Below are positions 7,409 through 14,562 of a stretch of 64,000 nt of DNA, piece after piece. A program made the position numbers and the translations under genes. The notes beneath the pieces were generated by a model, which was given only the letters and a program-made list of their open reading frames with translations, was not told where the DNA came from and did no database searches. This stretch comes from Streptomyces sp. NBC_01723. Its GTDB lineage: Bacteria; Actinomycetota; Actinomycetes; Streptomycetales; Streptomycetaceae. The DNA lies in the NCBI RefSeq assembly GCF_036246005.1, contig NZ_CP109172.1, positions 23,787-87,786 of the forward strand. Reading direction: 5' to 3'. The number at the start of each line of letters is the position of its first letter. The first letter of the stretch is position 1.

Positions 7409-7591
7409 ATGCCCGTCAACGAATACCCGTACCTGCCGCCCGCCTGCCGACAGGGCCGCTGCAACCACGAACCCAACCGCTGCTGCTCCTACCGGTCCCG
7501 CCGCTGTCTGTCCGGCGAATGCGCCCACGCCCAACAGAACCTCTCCTGCGGCGTCTACGGCCCGACCGTGAACAGCGAGACCAGCCGGTGA
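7409..7591 (+). CDS. Small Cys-rich protein, 60 aa
   Basis: Nine Cys residues lie within 60 aa (CRQGRCNHEPNRCC, then CLSGEC and NLSCG), suggesting metal binding. AGGAG lies nine bases before the ATG, and the stop overlaps the GTG of the next gene. It is the second gene under P-box promoter 1. Function unknown. Confidence 0.6.
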   Translation: MPVNEYPYLPPACRQGRCNHEPNRCCSYRSRRCLSGECAHAQQNLSCGVYGPTVNSETSR

Positions 7592-7776
7592 CCATCCCGA
7601 ACCCGATGGGCTGCGCCCGGTGCGGCATTGACCAGCGCGGCCACGCCATCCAGGCCAGCGCCGACGGCGTCCACACCTGGCAGCAGCCCACCACGGAGCA
7701 GATCAAGCAGCGCATGAACGTCCGGCGCGAAACCAAGCAGGCCGAGAAGCTCGCCCGGAAGCTGGACGAAGTCTGA
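7588..7776 (+). CDS. Small zinc-finger-like protein, 62 aa
   Basis: It begins with a CARCGIDQRGH block, then H..W and a basic helical tail (EQIKQRMNVRRETKQAEKLA). The same layout (C-x2-C-G, H, W, H.W..PT..QI..RM) recurs in the gene at 12117, so the two are paralogues. The GTG start overlaps the upstream stop. A strong bidirectional hairpin follows 10 bases after the stop. Possible nucleic-acid-binding protein; function unknown. Confidence 0.65.
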   Translation: MTIPNPMGCARCGIDQRGHAIQASADGVHTWQQPTTEQIKQRMNVRRETKQAEKLARKLDEV

Positions 7777-7785
7777 CAGGTCGGC

Positions 7786-7815
7786 GCGTCCTCGAACCTG
7801 CGGACCCGAGGACGC
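7786..7815. terminator. Bidirectional terminator between convergent genes
   Basis: GCGTCCTCG and CGAGGACGC form a 9-bp perfect stem with a 12-base loop, between the rightward gene ending at 7776 and the leftward lipoprotein gene ending at 7835. Confidence 0.65.
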
Positions 7816-7834
7816 TGGGGCCACAGCCGTCCGG

Positions 7835-8305
7835 CTACGCCCCTTCGTCGGCCTGCAAGGCCAGCGCGATCGTCTGACCCCCGGTCAGGATCGTCTGCGC
7901 ATCATCCGGACACGGCGAGCCCTGAATGCCCGCGTTCTCGTCCTCGAGGCACTCATGCTCCGTGTACGCGTCGACCGCCGCGTTGACCTTCCCGATCTCC
8001 GCCACCGTCCGCGGATACTCGGCGGTCCCGCCAGCCTCGTTCACGGCCTGCTCCAGCTCCCCCACCACCAGCGCGATGTCCGTGAGGTGGGTGGCGCAGG
8101 CTTTGTCGCCGACCTGGTTGCAGACGGCGTCCTTGCCGTCGGTGGCCGCCGCGAGTTTCGGCCCCCACTCGCCGGCCAGCCCGGCGGCCGTGGAGGACTT
8201 GCCCGGGTCGGGCTTCCCGTCCCCTCCCCCGTCCCCGCTCGAGCAGCCGACGGTGAGCACGGCCAGGAGCAGAACAGCAGCAGCGGTGGTGGTGGTGCGG
8301 TGCAT
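7835..8305 (-). CDS. Secreted lipoprotein, 156 aa
   Basis: The N-terminus is a lipoprotein signal peptide: positively charged start, hydrophobic AAAVLLLAVLTVGC, with lipobox LTVG-C near residue 21, then a Gly/Ser/Asp linker. The mature part is helical with paired Cys (VCNQVGDKAC, then HECLED and SPCPDD) and no catalytic motif. The ATG at 8305 is preceded by a GGGGGA site. Surface lipoproteins on temperate phages can act in superinfection exclusion; that role is only a possibility here. It is transcribed alone and opposite to its neighbours. Confidence 0.7.
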   Translation of the reverse strand: MHRTTTTAAAVLLLAVLTVGCSSGDGGGDGKPDPGKSSTAAGLAGEWGPKLAAATDGKDAVCNQVGDKACATHLTDIALVVGELEQAVNEAGGTAEYPRTVAEIGKVNAAVDAYTEHECLEDENAGIQGSPCPDDAQTILTGGQTIALALQADEGA

Positions 8306-8391
8306 GGTGGTCCCCCCAGGGATGGTGATCGCTGCGGGCATCATCCGCGCGCAGCCCCACACCGCGGGGGAAAGTCGCCGATCTGTGACGC

Positions 8392-8502
8392 TCACGCCTC
8401 CGTCCACGGCGGCGCGTGCGGCGTGCACACCGTCCCGCAGTTCCAGCACTCGAAGTCGTCGACCTGGTACTTCTGCGTCCACCAGGGACATGACCGGCTC
8501 AC
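8392..8502 (-). CDS. Possible tiny zinc-ribbon ORF, start uncertain
   Basis: A 36-aa frame reads SCPWW...FECWNCGTVC, which looks like a real Cys-ribbon end. A different frame immediately upstream (GTG at 8545, behind an AAGGGGG site) reads NFAFECGWCGADWG, the natural first half of such a ribbon. No single frame joins them. Either two tiny overlapping genes or one frameshifted gene is present. Confidence 0.3.
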   Translation of the reverse strand: MSRSCPWWTQKYQVDDFECWNCGTVCTPHAPPWTEA

Positions 8503-8608
8503 CCCAGTCCGCGCCGCACCAGCCGCACTCGAACGCGAAGTTCACCCTGCGCCCCCTTCGTCCCTCGAACTCAGCGTCCCAGAACCTTCCCTGTAGGAGA
8601 ATGCCGTC

Positions 8609-9937
8609 ATGCCCGCCCGAACGTCGAAAGCCCTCGACACCTGGTCCGCGCTGAACGACCGCCAGCAGGGCACCCTCGCCGTCCTCTACGACCTCGACCA
8701 GGCCGCCGAGACCGGACGGCGTCAGGACGCGGCCCGCGGCGTGTACGACAGCCGGCCCGCGGACGCGTGGCGGTCCATCGACTTCGCGCACGAGCCCGCC
8801 ATGCGGGACGTGTTCGGCTGGACCAGCTTGCAGGAACGGCTGATGTGGCACGGCTGGGACAACCAGGGCAACGGCTCCACCATGGCCGCATTGGAGCGCC
8901 GCGGCCTGATCACCCGCGATGTCCGGCCCACCCAGTGGGGCTACATGCGGACCGTCCGACTGACCCGCGAAGGACGTGCTGCCGCTCGTGCCGGCACCAG
9001 CCTCACCCCGGGCGGCCCCCGCAAGGCAGCGCTCGGCCGCCGATCCTGGGAAGTCCTCGCCCTACTCTGGGCGGCCGACCAGCGTGGGGAATACTTGAAG
9101 TGGAGCTACTCGGTCACGATCGAACGCGCCCTGATCGACAAGCATGTTCCGCCCCTCGCCAGGAACCGGACCGGCTACGACGGGTACGAGATCACCGACC
9201 GGGGCCGGGACTTCTACCGCGAGCACTACGCCGCCCACACCACTGCGCACCCTGACGTGCGCGCACCCCACCCCGACGGCGCCCACGCCGACCCCTGGCC
9301 CACCGAAGCCGACGGACTCCTCACCGCGCACCGCGCGCTGTACCGGGCGCTGCTCGCCGCATGGAAGAACGCCTCCGCTGAACAGCAGCAGGCCGAGAAG
9401 GAAGCCTCAGAACCACTACCGAAGATGCCGGCCGCTCTCCCCGCTGCGGCCGTCGCACTGGCCGAAGAACGACACAAGGTATGGAGCGACACCGCCCAAC
9501 AGCGAGCCGCGCTCGCCGCCGAACACGCCGAAGACCTCCGAATCCGAACCGAACACGCCGCACGCGGGTACGCCGCTGCCGCTCTCACCGCCCACCGTGC
9601 GGCAGTCTCACAGACAAACCCCCTCGACAGCCTGACGCCGGCAGCACCGGACATCGAGGATTGGGACGAACCTCCACTGCTGGCGCCAGCAGAGACCGGC
9701 ATCCACGCGATCGACGCCGAAGCGACGAAGCTGCACGCGGCGGCCGTGGGCAAGCCGCTGAAGCGGCGCGGTCCCGCCCCGACGCGGCGTACCCGGCGTG
9801 GGAACGTCCGCATCACCGGCAAGCCGGCGGCCGAGCCCGGCGCCGCGTTGTACGAACTCGCCGACTACCTTCGTGGACATGTGGCCAGCGGTCAACTGCT
9901 GCGTCGCCTCCACCCAGCCGGCAGCTCCGCGCAGTAG
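8609..9937 (+). CDS. Large hypothetical protein with winged-helix-like N-terminal half, 442 aa
   Basis: The N-terminal part (residues 1-210) contains two segments that look like winged-helix units (LNDRQQGTLAVLYDLDQAAE and ALERRGLITRD; RSWEVLALLWAAD and GYEITDRGRDFYREHY). The second half is a long Ala/Glu/Gln helical region, probably coiled coil (residues about 235-330), then a basic tail. The ATG has a TAGGAGA site. No enzyme motif is seen. Proteins with this mix often bind DNA or act as regulators; no family is recognised with confidence. Confidence 0.7.
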   Translation: MPARTSKALDTWSALNDRQQGTLAVLYDLDQAAETGRRQDAARGVYDSRPADAWRSIDFAHEPAMRDVFGWTSLQERLMWHGWDNQGNGSTMAALERRGLITRDVRPTQWGYMRTVRLTREGRAAARAGTSLTPGGPRKAALGRRSWEVLALLWAADQRGEYLKWSYSVTIERALIDKHVPPLARNRTGYDGYEITDRGRDFYREHYAAHTTAHPDVRAPHPDGAHADPWPTEADGLLTAHRALYRALLAAWKNASAEQQQAEKEASEPLPKMPAALPAAAVALAEERHKVWSDTAQQRAALAAEHAEDLRIRTEHAARGYAAAALTAHRAAVSQTNPLDSLTPAAPDIEDWDEPPLLAPAETGIHAIDAEATKLHAAAVGKPLKRRGPAPTRRTRRGNVRITGKPAAEPGAALYELADYLRGHVASGQLLRRLHPAGSSAQ

Positions 9938-10177
9938 CTACACGGGCGTTCCGTGGCCGGCCTCCCGAGGGTTCCCCGTCGGCCGGGTCAGCCCGTCATC
10001 CTCCTTCACCCGCCGTTCGGGCTCCGGCTCGTCCAGCTCGTAGTTCTCCCGGCAGTCCTCGCACCGCGGCTCCCCCGATCGCGCGTCGACCACCTTCCGT
10101 TTGGGACACTCCCCGTCTCCGCCACCAGCGCAGTCCTGATCCCAGATCGACCCCATACGGTCGACCGTGCGTCGCAT
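9938..10177 (-). CDS. Possible small Cys-containing protein, 79 aa
   Basis: The frame has natural-looking sequence from its second Met (MGSIWDQDC, ECPKRKVV, PRCEDCRENYELDEPE) and an acidic tail, suggesting a small metal-binding protein. Neither possible start has a clear ribosome site. It abuts the stop of the opposite-strand 8609-9937 gene. Kept with low confidence because composition differs from the usual shadow frames. Confidence 0.35.
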   Translation of the reverse strand: MRRTVDRMGSIWDQDCAGGGDGECPKRKVVDARSGEPRCEDCRENYELDEPEPERRVKEDDGLTRPTGNPREAGHGTPV

Positions 10178-10505
10178 TCAGGCAGGCGGGGAGCGCGCTC
10201 GCAGGGGCGCACCGGCGTACAGGGCCGACACGACGCCTCAGCATCCGCCAACCACCCCACCAGCACATCCGCATGCGGAAGACCGGCCCCCGCCCACACC
10301 CCCACTCGACCGCGCCCCCTCGCAGATGACCGCCGAAGCCGCGGCCGCAATCCGGGCACTGACGGCAGGTCCTTCAGGGCGCGTCTGACGGGCGTTCACC
10401 GCCCTGGCGGGGCAGCATGGGAGTGCCGTCCCCTGCCACGGGGATAGCGCCCGTAGAGCGCCCCCATGACCCGCTCCATACCGGCGAGGGGAAACGCTGG
10501 TCGAC

Positions 10506-10532
10506 CGCCCCCGGGACATCCGCCCGGGGGCG
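10506..10532 (-). terminator. Terminator hairpin below zinc-ribbon genes
   Basis: CGCCCCCGGG and CCCGGGGGCG form a perfect 10-bp stem with a 7-base loop, four bases beyond the stop of the leftward gene at 10536. Confidence 0.65.
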
Positions 10533-10535
10533 TCG

Positions 10536-10763
10536 TCACGTCTGCACGTCGTCGTCTGCGGTCGGCAGCTGACTGTGACCCTCCCACCAAGGGTTCGACC
10601 ACCCACAAACCCCGCAGCTGTACCGGCCGTTCACTCCGGCGATCTCTGTGCCGCACTGCCCGCACTGCGTGTGCGTGATCTGCTGCCCGTCCAGGAATGC
10701 GGCCGCCGCGGCAGCCGTCTCCGCAGATGGCATCGGCACGGGGGGTGTCTGCTTCCTCGTCAC
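10536..10763 (-). CDS. Zinc-ribbon protein, 75 aa
   Basis: The C-terminal half is a clear zinc ribbon: CGQCGTEIAGVNGRYSCGVCGW (two C-x2-C-G pairs). The N-terminus is Ala-rich helix (ETAAAAAAFLDGQQ). The GTG start overlaps the stop of the upstream 39-aa ribbon gene (GTGA); ATG 10733 is an alternative. Followed by a strong hairpin. It probably binds nucleic acid or protein; the role is unknown. Confidence 0.65.
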   Translation of the reverse strand: MTRKQTPPVPMPSAETAAAAAAFLDGQQITHTQCGQCGTEIAGVNGRYSCGVCGWSNPWWEGHSQLPTADDDVQT

Positions 10764-10879
10764 TCGTCCGACCCTACGCGCGCGGACGGGGCGTTCCCAG
10801 AGATCGGCCCGCACAAGGGGCATGCCCACGAGCCGTCAGAGCCTTGCTGCGCCTGGCTGCCACACTTCGGACAGTTCAC
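10760..10879 (-). CDS. Tiny zinc-ribbon protein, 39 aa
   Basis: This short ORF reads MNCPKCGSQAQQG...WACPLCG, a minimal two-knuckle zinc ribbon. GGGGAGGGG lies eight bases before the GTG, and its stop overlaps the start of the next ribbon gene. The pair makes a short leftward operon divergent from P-box promoter 2. Confidence 0.55.
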   Translation of the reverse strand: MNCPKCGSQAQQGSDGSWACPLCGPISGNAPSARVGSDE

Positions 10880-10975
10880 GTGCTGTCACCCCTCCCCGTG
10901 CCGGTTCCAGCATGAACCCGGTGGGCGGCAGGCGGTAGATGCCGGTCGTGGGGCGTCCCGATAGTGGCCTCCTTC

Positions 10976-11023
10976 AACCCGTCATACGCATTGCTATGTC
11001 ATGCGTAACTGGGTATGGTGGAA
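10976..11023 (+). promoter_or_regulatory. P-box promoter 2 (rightward)
   Basis: The -35 is TTGCTA (10991-10996), then 17 bp, then -10 TATGGT (11014-11019) and GG. The dyad region 10983-11009 starts CATACGCAT and ends ATGCGTAAC, so its right arm has two mismatches. The upstream CAACCCGT is shared with other copies. It appears to drive the long rightward run 11164-15539. Confidence 0.75.
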
Positions 11024-11163
11024 CCCTCCAAGCCCCCGACCGCACAGCCAAGGGGAAAACACCGCCAGAACAGCAGCACACTCACCACCACACCAGGGAG
11101 CAGCCCATGGACACGACCCCCACGCGCCGCCCCCCAGGCCCGACCGTGCACAAGGAGCACCAC

Positions 11164-11613
11164 ATGGCCACCTACGAGTTCGAGGCCGCCCCCTACACGG
11201 AGCTCAAAAAGGGCGACCGTGTGAAGACCGCGAACGAGTACCACGGCCAATTCGTCGACTGGCACTGGCGGATCTTCCCCGTCGACCACATCAAATGGCT
11301 TCGCCCCGACCGCACCGCACTCATGCTCTACCTCACCCAGCCCATGCCGTGCGGCGACCGCTTCGCCCTCATCACCGGACGCGCCACCATCGAAGCCGGC
11401 ACCCGCCGCATCGTCAGGGAGATCACCATGCCCCGCTACGAAGTCCGCACCCTCAACACCGACCCCAACCCCAACCCGGCCCCGTTCCACGGCCAGGAAT
11501 TCCAGCCCGTCCACTACATCCACGACACCCAGACCGACCGGCCCCTGTTCGGCAGCTACACCGATCGCTCCGACGCCGACGACCGCTGCAACAAGCTCAA
11601 CAACCGCACCTGA
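11164..11613 (+). CDS. Hypothetical protein, 149 aa
   Basis: A soluble, beta-rich protein (YEFEAAPYTELKKGDRVKTA) with several Trp and Tyr. It ends with a segment (GSYTDRSDADDRCNKLN) resembling a small ligand-binding or modulator fold, but no family is recognised. ATG 11164 has AAGGAG seven bases upstream; an in-frame ATG at 11107 also has GGGAG and would add 19 residues. First gene under P-box promoter 2. Confidence 0.65.
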   Translation: MATYEFEAAPYTELKKGDRVKTANEYHGQFVDWHWRIFPVDHIKWLRPDRTALMLYLTQPMPCGDRFALITGRATIEAGTRRIVREITMPRYEVRTLNTDPNPNPAPFHGQEFQPVHYIHDTQTDRPLFGSYTDRSDADDRCNKLNNRT

Positions 11614-11631
11614 ACCACCGGGAGAGACACC

Positions 11632-12018
11632 ATGCGCGGCCACGACAAGATTCACAGCCTCATCCCCGACCTCGACCCCGCCACCCGGGCCGAACTCGAC
11701 AAGCAGCTCACCATCCTCGAAGCCGACACCGTGCAGGCCGTCCTCCAGAACGTCGAGACACACGCCGGCGACCACACCGCGAAAACCATCCGCAACGACT
11801 GCTACCCGCACCTCGACGCCATGCTCCGCGGCGACACCCCGGCCCCTGCACCCGACTTCGACGTCGAGGCGTTCAACGCGGCCGCCCGGACCGAAGCCGG
11901 CCGCCTCTGCACGTGCAACCACTACCGCGACAAGCACGCCCGGGACTTCGTCCTGGAAGGGAAGCCGATCCGCTGCTGGTCGTGCGACTGCATGGCCTTC
12001 ACCGACAGCGCGCACTGA
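11632..12018 (+). CDS. Hypothetical protein with C-terminal Cys/His cluster, 128 aa
   Basis: The helical N-terminus (HDKIHSLIPDLDPATRAELD) is followed by an acidic middle and a C-terminal metal-binding-looking cluster (CTCNHYRDKHA, then CWSCDC). GGGAGAG precedes the ATG. It is in line behind the 11164 gene and before a small hairpin. No family recognised. Confidence 0.65.
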   Translation: MRGHDKIHSLIPDLDPATRAELDKQLTILEADTVQAVLQNVETHAGDHTAKTIRNDCYPHLDAMLRGDTPAPAPDFDVEAFNAAARTEAGRLCTCNHYRDKHARDFVLEGKPIRCWSCDCMAFTDSAH

Positions 12019-12033
12019 CTGCCACCCCTGCTC

Positions 12034-12056
12034 CTCCGGCCCGTTTCGGGCCGGGG
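12034..12056 (+). terminator. GC hairpin between genes
   Basis: CCGGCCCG and CGGGCCGG flank a TTT loop, 16 bases after the upstream stop. It has no U-run and lies inside a run of same-strand genes, so partial termination at most. Confidence 0.4.
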
Positions 12057-12116
12057 GATGCCGTCCCTCGAACGGCGGCACACTCACCACCACACCCCAA
12101 CCCGGGAGCCGACCCC

Positions 12117-12363
12117 ATGACCCTGGTGACCCGAGACCCCGCCACCGGCCTCCGACACAGCGGCATCCGCCACCCCAACAGCCAGCCCCCGACCCCGTAC
12201 GGCTGCCGCTGGTGCGGCGACGAGCAGCACCACCACGGCCGCACGTGGACGCCCAGCGTCGGCATGCACGCCTGGGAACGCCCTACCAACACCCAGATCC
12301 TCGCCCGGATGCGGGGACGCCGCCACGCCCGCCTCAACGCGGCCCCGGCGACCCACCACGCCC
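12117..12363 (+). CDS. Zinc-finger-like protein whose own stop seems lost
   Basis: The start MTLVTRDPATGLRHSG follows a GGGAG site. The core CRWCGDEQHHH...W...G.H.WERPTNTQILARM matches the paralogue at 7588, which ends about 15 residues after that block. Here the frame stays open through an HNH remnant and on into the DUF4326 gene, ending at 12845. I mark only the part homologous to the paralogue. The likely history is an insertion or deletion next to the HNH fragment that removed the stop and created a read-through fusion. Confidence 0.5.
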
Positions 12364-12364
12364 A

Positions 12365-12490
12365 ATGCTTACCCAGTTATCGGATGAGGAGCTCCGATCC
12401 ACGTTCCAGGTCCTGTGCGCCAACTGCAACTTCATCAAGCGACATGAGAAGGAGGAGTGGCGTCATGCCACAAAGGATTCAAAGGCGTAG
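12365..12490 (+). pseudogene. C-terminal remnant of an HNH endonuclease
   Basis: In a second frame the sequence reads FQVLCANCNFIKRHEKEEWR, the typical C-terminal end of phage HNH homing endonucleases. The N-terminal His-Asn catalytic part is absent; only 41 codons remain. It lies between two gene parts and explains the unusual sequence there. I read it as a decayed free-standing homing endonuclease. Confidence 0.6.
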
Positions 12491-12845
12491 GGACAAGGGG
12501 TGGATGATGCCGCCTCAGGCGGTCTACGTCGGACGCGCTCGCGGCGACTACGGCCGATGGGGCAACCCCTTCGTCATCGGGATCGACGCCGACAACGCAG
12601 CCCACGCCACCGCCCTCTACCGCGAATGGCTGGAGAACAACAGCTACGAGGTTCACGCCCCGAACAGCAGCCCCGAGCACCGGCAGGAGATGGACGACCG
12701 CCGCGACTGGATCATCACGCACATCGGTGAGCTGGCCGGGAAGGATCTCGCCTGCTGGTGCAAGCCGCCCGAGGAGGGAGAGCCGGACTGGTGCCACGCC
12801 ACCGTGCTCCTGGAGATGGCCCGCGCCGAAAGGACCAGCCGATGA
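12465..12845 (+). CDS. DUF4326 domain protein, 126 aa
   Basis: Residues about 18-120 match DUF4326: VYVGRARGDYGRWGNPF near the start, a central ALYREWLENN helix, GKDLACWCKPP, and a final WCHATVLLEMA. The family is small, widespread in phages, and of unknown function; the conserved Cys and His suggest metal or nucleotide binding. The ATG has an AAGGAGGAG site. The frame is also open upstream, so a fused longer product is possible. The stop overlaps the next start (ATGA). Confidence 0.75.
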   Translation: MPQRIQRRRDKGWMMPPQAVYVGRARGDYGRWGNPFVIGIDADNAAHATALYREWLENNSYEVHAPNSSPEHRQEMDDRRDWIITHIGELAGKDLACWCKPPEEGEPDWCHATVLLEMARAERTSR

Positions 12846-13414
12846 CCGGCCCCGACGATCCGGACTGGCGGTGGGAGTTCCGCTGCGAGGACTTCGTCTA
12901 CGCCCGCCTCGCCGAAGCCCAGACCACCGCCGACACTCTCCCGCCCGGCGACGTCCGCGACGCCGAACTCAACCGCATCGACACCCTCTACCTGATCGCC
13001 AACGAGCACAACATCTGGATCGACGCCCGCGGCCGCTCCCACGCCGCCTGCGTCACCTGCACCGCAACCGCCGGCGTCCCCTGCACCACCATGCGCGGCC
13101 TCGCCCGCCTCTGGCGCACCCACCCCGACTACGTCCCGGGCTGGAACGAGACCATCGACAACCCCCGCTACCGCGGCAACGTCTACGACGACTACACGCG
13201 GCGCACCACCATCTACCAGGAACGCAAAGCCGAGCTGGACGCCTTCTACGACCGGTTCGACCTGGAGCAGGTCGACGGCGGCGAACGGTGGCGCTGCAAG
13301 GCGTGCGGGGCCCACGGGGAGACGTGGAAGCCGATGCCTGGGGTCTACGACTACCCGCACGCGATCGGGACGGCCGCCCACCAGCACCCCACCTGCGAAA
13401 GGACTGCCCCGTGA
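12842..13414 (+). CDS. Hypothetical protein with two Cys clusters, 190 aa
   Basis: The N-terminal helix (DFVYARLAEAQTTADTLPPG) resembles the beginning of DUF6221-like proteins. The middle has CVTCTATAGVPC (residues about 70-80), and the C-terminal part has CKACGAHGE with later Cys. It is coupled to the DUF4326 gene by ATGA and to the ASCH gene by GTGA. Function unknown. Confidence 0.65.
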   Translation: MTGPDDPDWRWEFRCEDFVYARLAEAQTTADTLPPGDVRDAELNRIDTLYLIANEHNIWIDARGRSHAACVTCTATAGVPCTTMRGLARLWRTHPDYVPGWNETIDNPRYRGNVYDDYTRRTTIYQERKAELDAFYDRFDLEQVDGGERWRCKACGAHGETWKPMPGVYDYPHAIGTAAHQHPTCERTAP

Positions 13415-13812
13415 AGGCTCTCACCATCCGCCAGCCCTGGGCCGGCGCCATCGCCCACCAGACCAAGCGCGTCGAGAACCGCACCTGGAAGCTGCCCGTG
13501 AAGCACGAGGGCGCCCGCGTCCTCATCCACGCCGGCGCCCAGCTCGACCGCGACGCCCAGGTGTACGGCCCGCACCTCGGCGTGTACGGCGCCGTCGTCG
13601 CCGTCGCCACGTTCACCGGCTGCCACTGGTCCGACGACGGCCAGTGCTGCGGTCCGTGGGGCTTCGAGCGCGCCTACCACTGGACCCTCACCGACGTCAC
13701 CGCCCTGGAGAAGCCCGTACCGGCTAAGGGCGCCCTGAACTTCTGGACACCGCCCCACGACGTGTTGGCCGCCGTGCAGCAGCAGCTCGAACTGGAGAGG
13801 GCAAGCGCATGA
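13411..13812 (+). CDS. ASCH domain protein, 133 aa
   Basis: MKALTIRQPWAGAIAHQTKR with the following VENRTW is the classic ASCH start (T.RQPWA..I..G.K..ENR.W). It continues with RVLIHAGA and a GAVVAVATFTGC strand. ASCH is a PUA-like RNA-binding beta-barrel; some members act on modified nucleotides or RNA. The length is normal for a single-domain ASCH. The GTG start overlaps the previous stop and the stop overlaps the next start. An RNA-related role is inferred from family only. Confidence 0.82.
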   Translation: MKALTIRQPWAGAIAHQTKRVENRTWKLPVKHEGARVLIHAGAQLDRDAQVYGPHLGVYGAVVAVATFTGCHWSDDGQCCGPWGFERAYHWTLTDVTALEKPVPAKGALNFWTPPHDVLAAVQQQLELERASA

Positions 13813-14264
13813 AGCCCCGCACGAATACACCCGACCGCGTCCACACCAACGACGAAGGCCGCAAGGTCACCCGCGTCACGCTCAAGCGAGCCTGCAACGG
13901 CTGTGGCCAGTACCTCGGAGACGCCGACGCCCGCGACGTCGACAACCACGGCAACCTCACCGACGTCCGCGTCGAATGCGACCACTGCCGGCCGCTCGTC
14001 GAACTGGAGGCCGCAGGTTGCAAGACGTGGGAACTTACCCCGCGCAGCATCAGCCGTGTCGCTGACGAGATCGACCGGCTTCGGCCGTGGGTCTTCACCA
14101 AGGGCTACTGGAAGGAAGCCGACGGCAAGCTCCAGGTCGTCGGCCTGCGCATCGGCGACCGCCCCGGGCACGTCGTCGCGTACTTCGGTGACTGGATCGT
14201 CCGTCACCCCGACGGCGGCTTCACCGTCCACAAGGCCCCAGTACCGCAGGGAGCTGCTGCGTGA
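13809..14264 (+). CDS. Hypothetical protein with Cys knuckles, 151 aa
   Basis: An N-terminal zinc-binding-looking segment (CNGCGQYLGDADARD...CDHC, residues 29-60) is followed by a helical part and a beta-rich end (HVVAYFGDWIVRHPDGGFTV). Translation is coupled to both neighbours. No family recognised. Confidence 0.65.
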   Translation: MKPRTNTPDRVHTNDEGRKVTRVTLKRACNGCGQYLGDADARDVDNHGNLTDVRVECDHCRPLVELEAAGCKTWELTPRSISRVADEIDRLRPWVFTKGYWKEADGKLQVVGLRIGDRPGHVVAYFGDWIVRHPDGGFTVHKAPVPQGAAA

Positions 14265-14560
14265 ACGCCTGGACCGTGACGACCGCCGCCTTAGTCCTGC
14301 TCGCCGTCGGGTACGTCATCGGCCGCTACAGGCCCTACCAGCGGCTCGGAGACTGGGCAGACTGGCAGCTCCGCTTCCACCTCAACCGGTGGACCAGCCG
14401 ACCCCGGCAGGCCGCCCTGTTCGCGTTGCTGCTCCTCACGGACCCGGTGCGCACGGTCGACGCGTGGCGGCACCGCAAGGACCCACCGCCGCCGCTCAGT
14501 CCCGCCGTCCGCATCAACGGACCCCGCATCCCCGACCACACCGTCAACGAGGAGAGCTGA
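14261..14560 (+). CDS. Small membrane protein, 99 aa
   Basis: Residues 5-21 (WTVTTAALVLLAVGYVIG) form one membrane span and residues about 49-60 (QAALFALLLLT) a possible second, separated by a basic amphipathic stretch. The C-terminal tail is Pro-rich and polar. The start overlaps the upstream stop (GTGA). Function unknown. Confidence 0.65.
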   Translation: MNAWTVTTAALVLLAVGYVIGRYRPYQRLGDWADWQLRFHLNRWTSRPRQAALFALLLLTDPVRTVDAWRHRKDPPPPLSPAVRINGPRIPDHTVNEES

Positions 14561-14562
14561 CC

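Noticed and set aside
10999..12093. A 364-codon minus-strand frame across the P-box 2 operon
   Set aside because: Val/Gly/Glu-rich shadow composition, no start signals, opposite to well-supported genes.
11001..12845. One 614-codon protein spanning four apparent genes
   Set aside because: The first two thirds are His/Pro/Arg-rich shadow of the 11164 and 11632 genes, which have ribosome sites and Cys motifs. Only the last part, from 12117, is kept.
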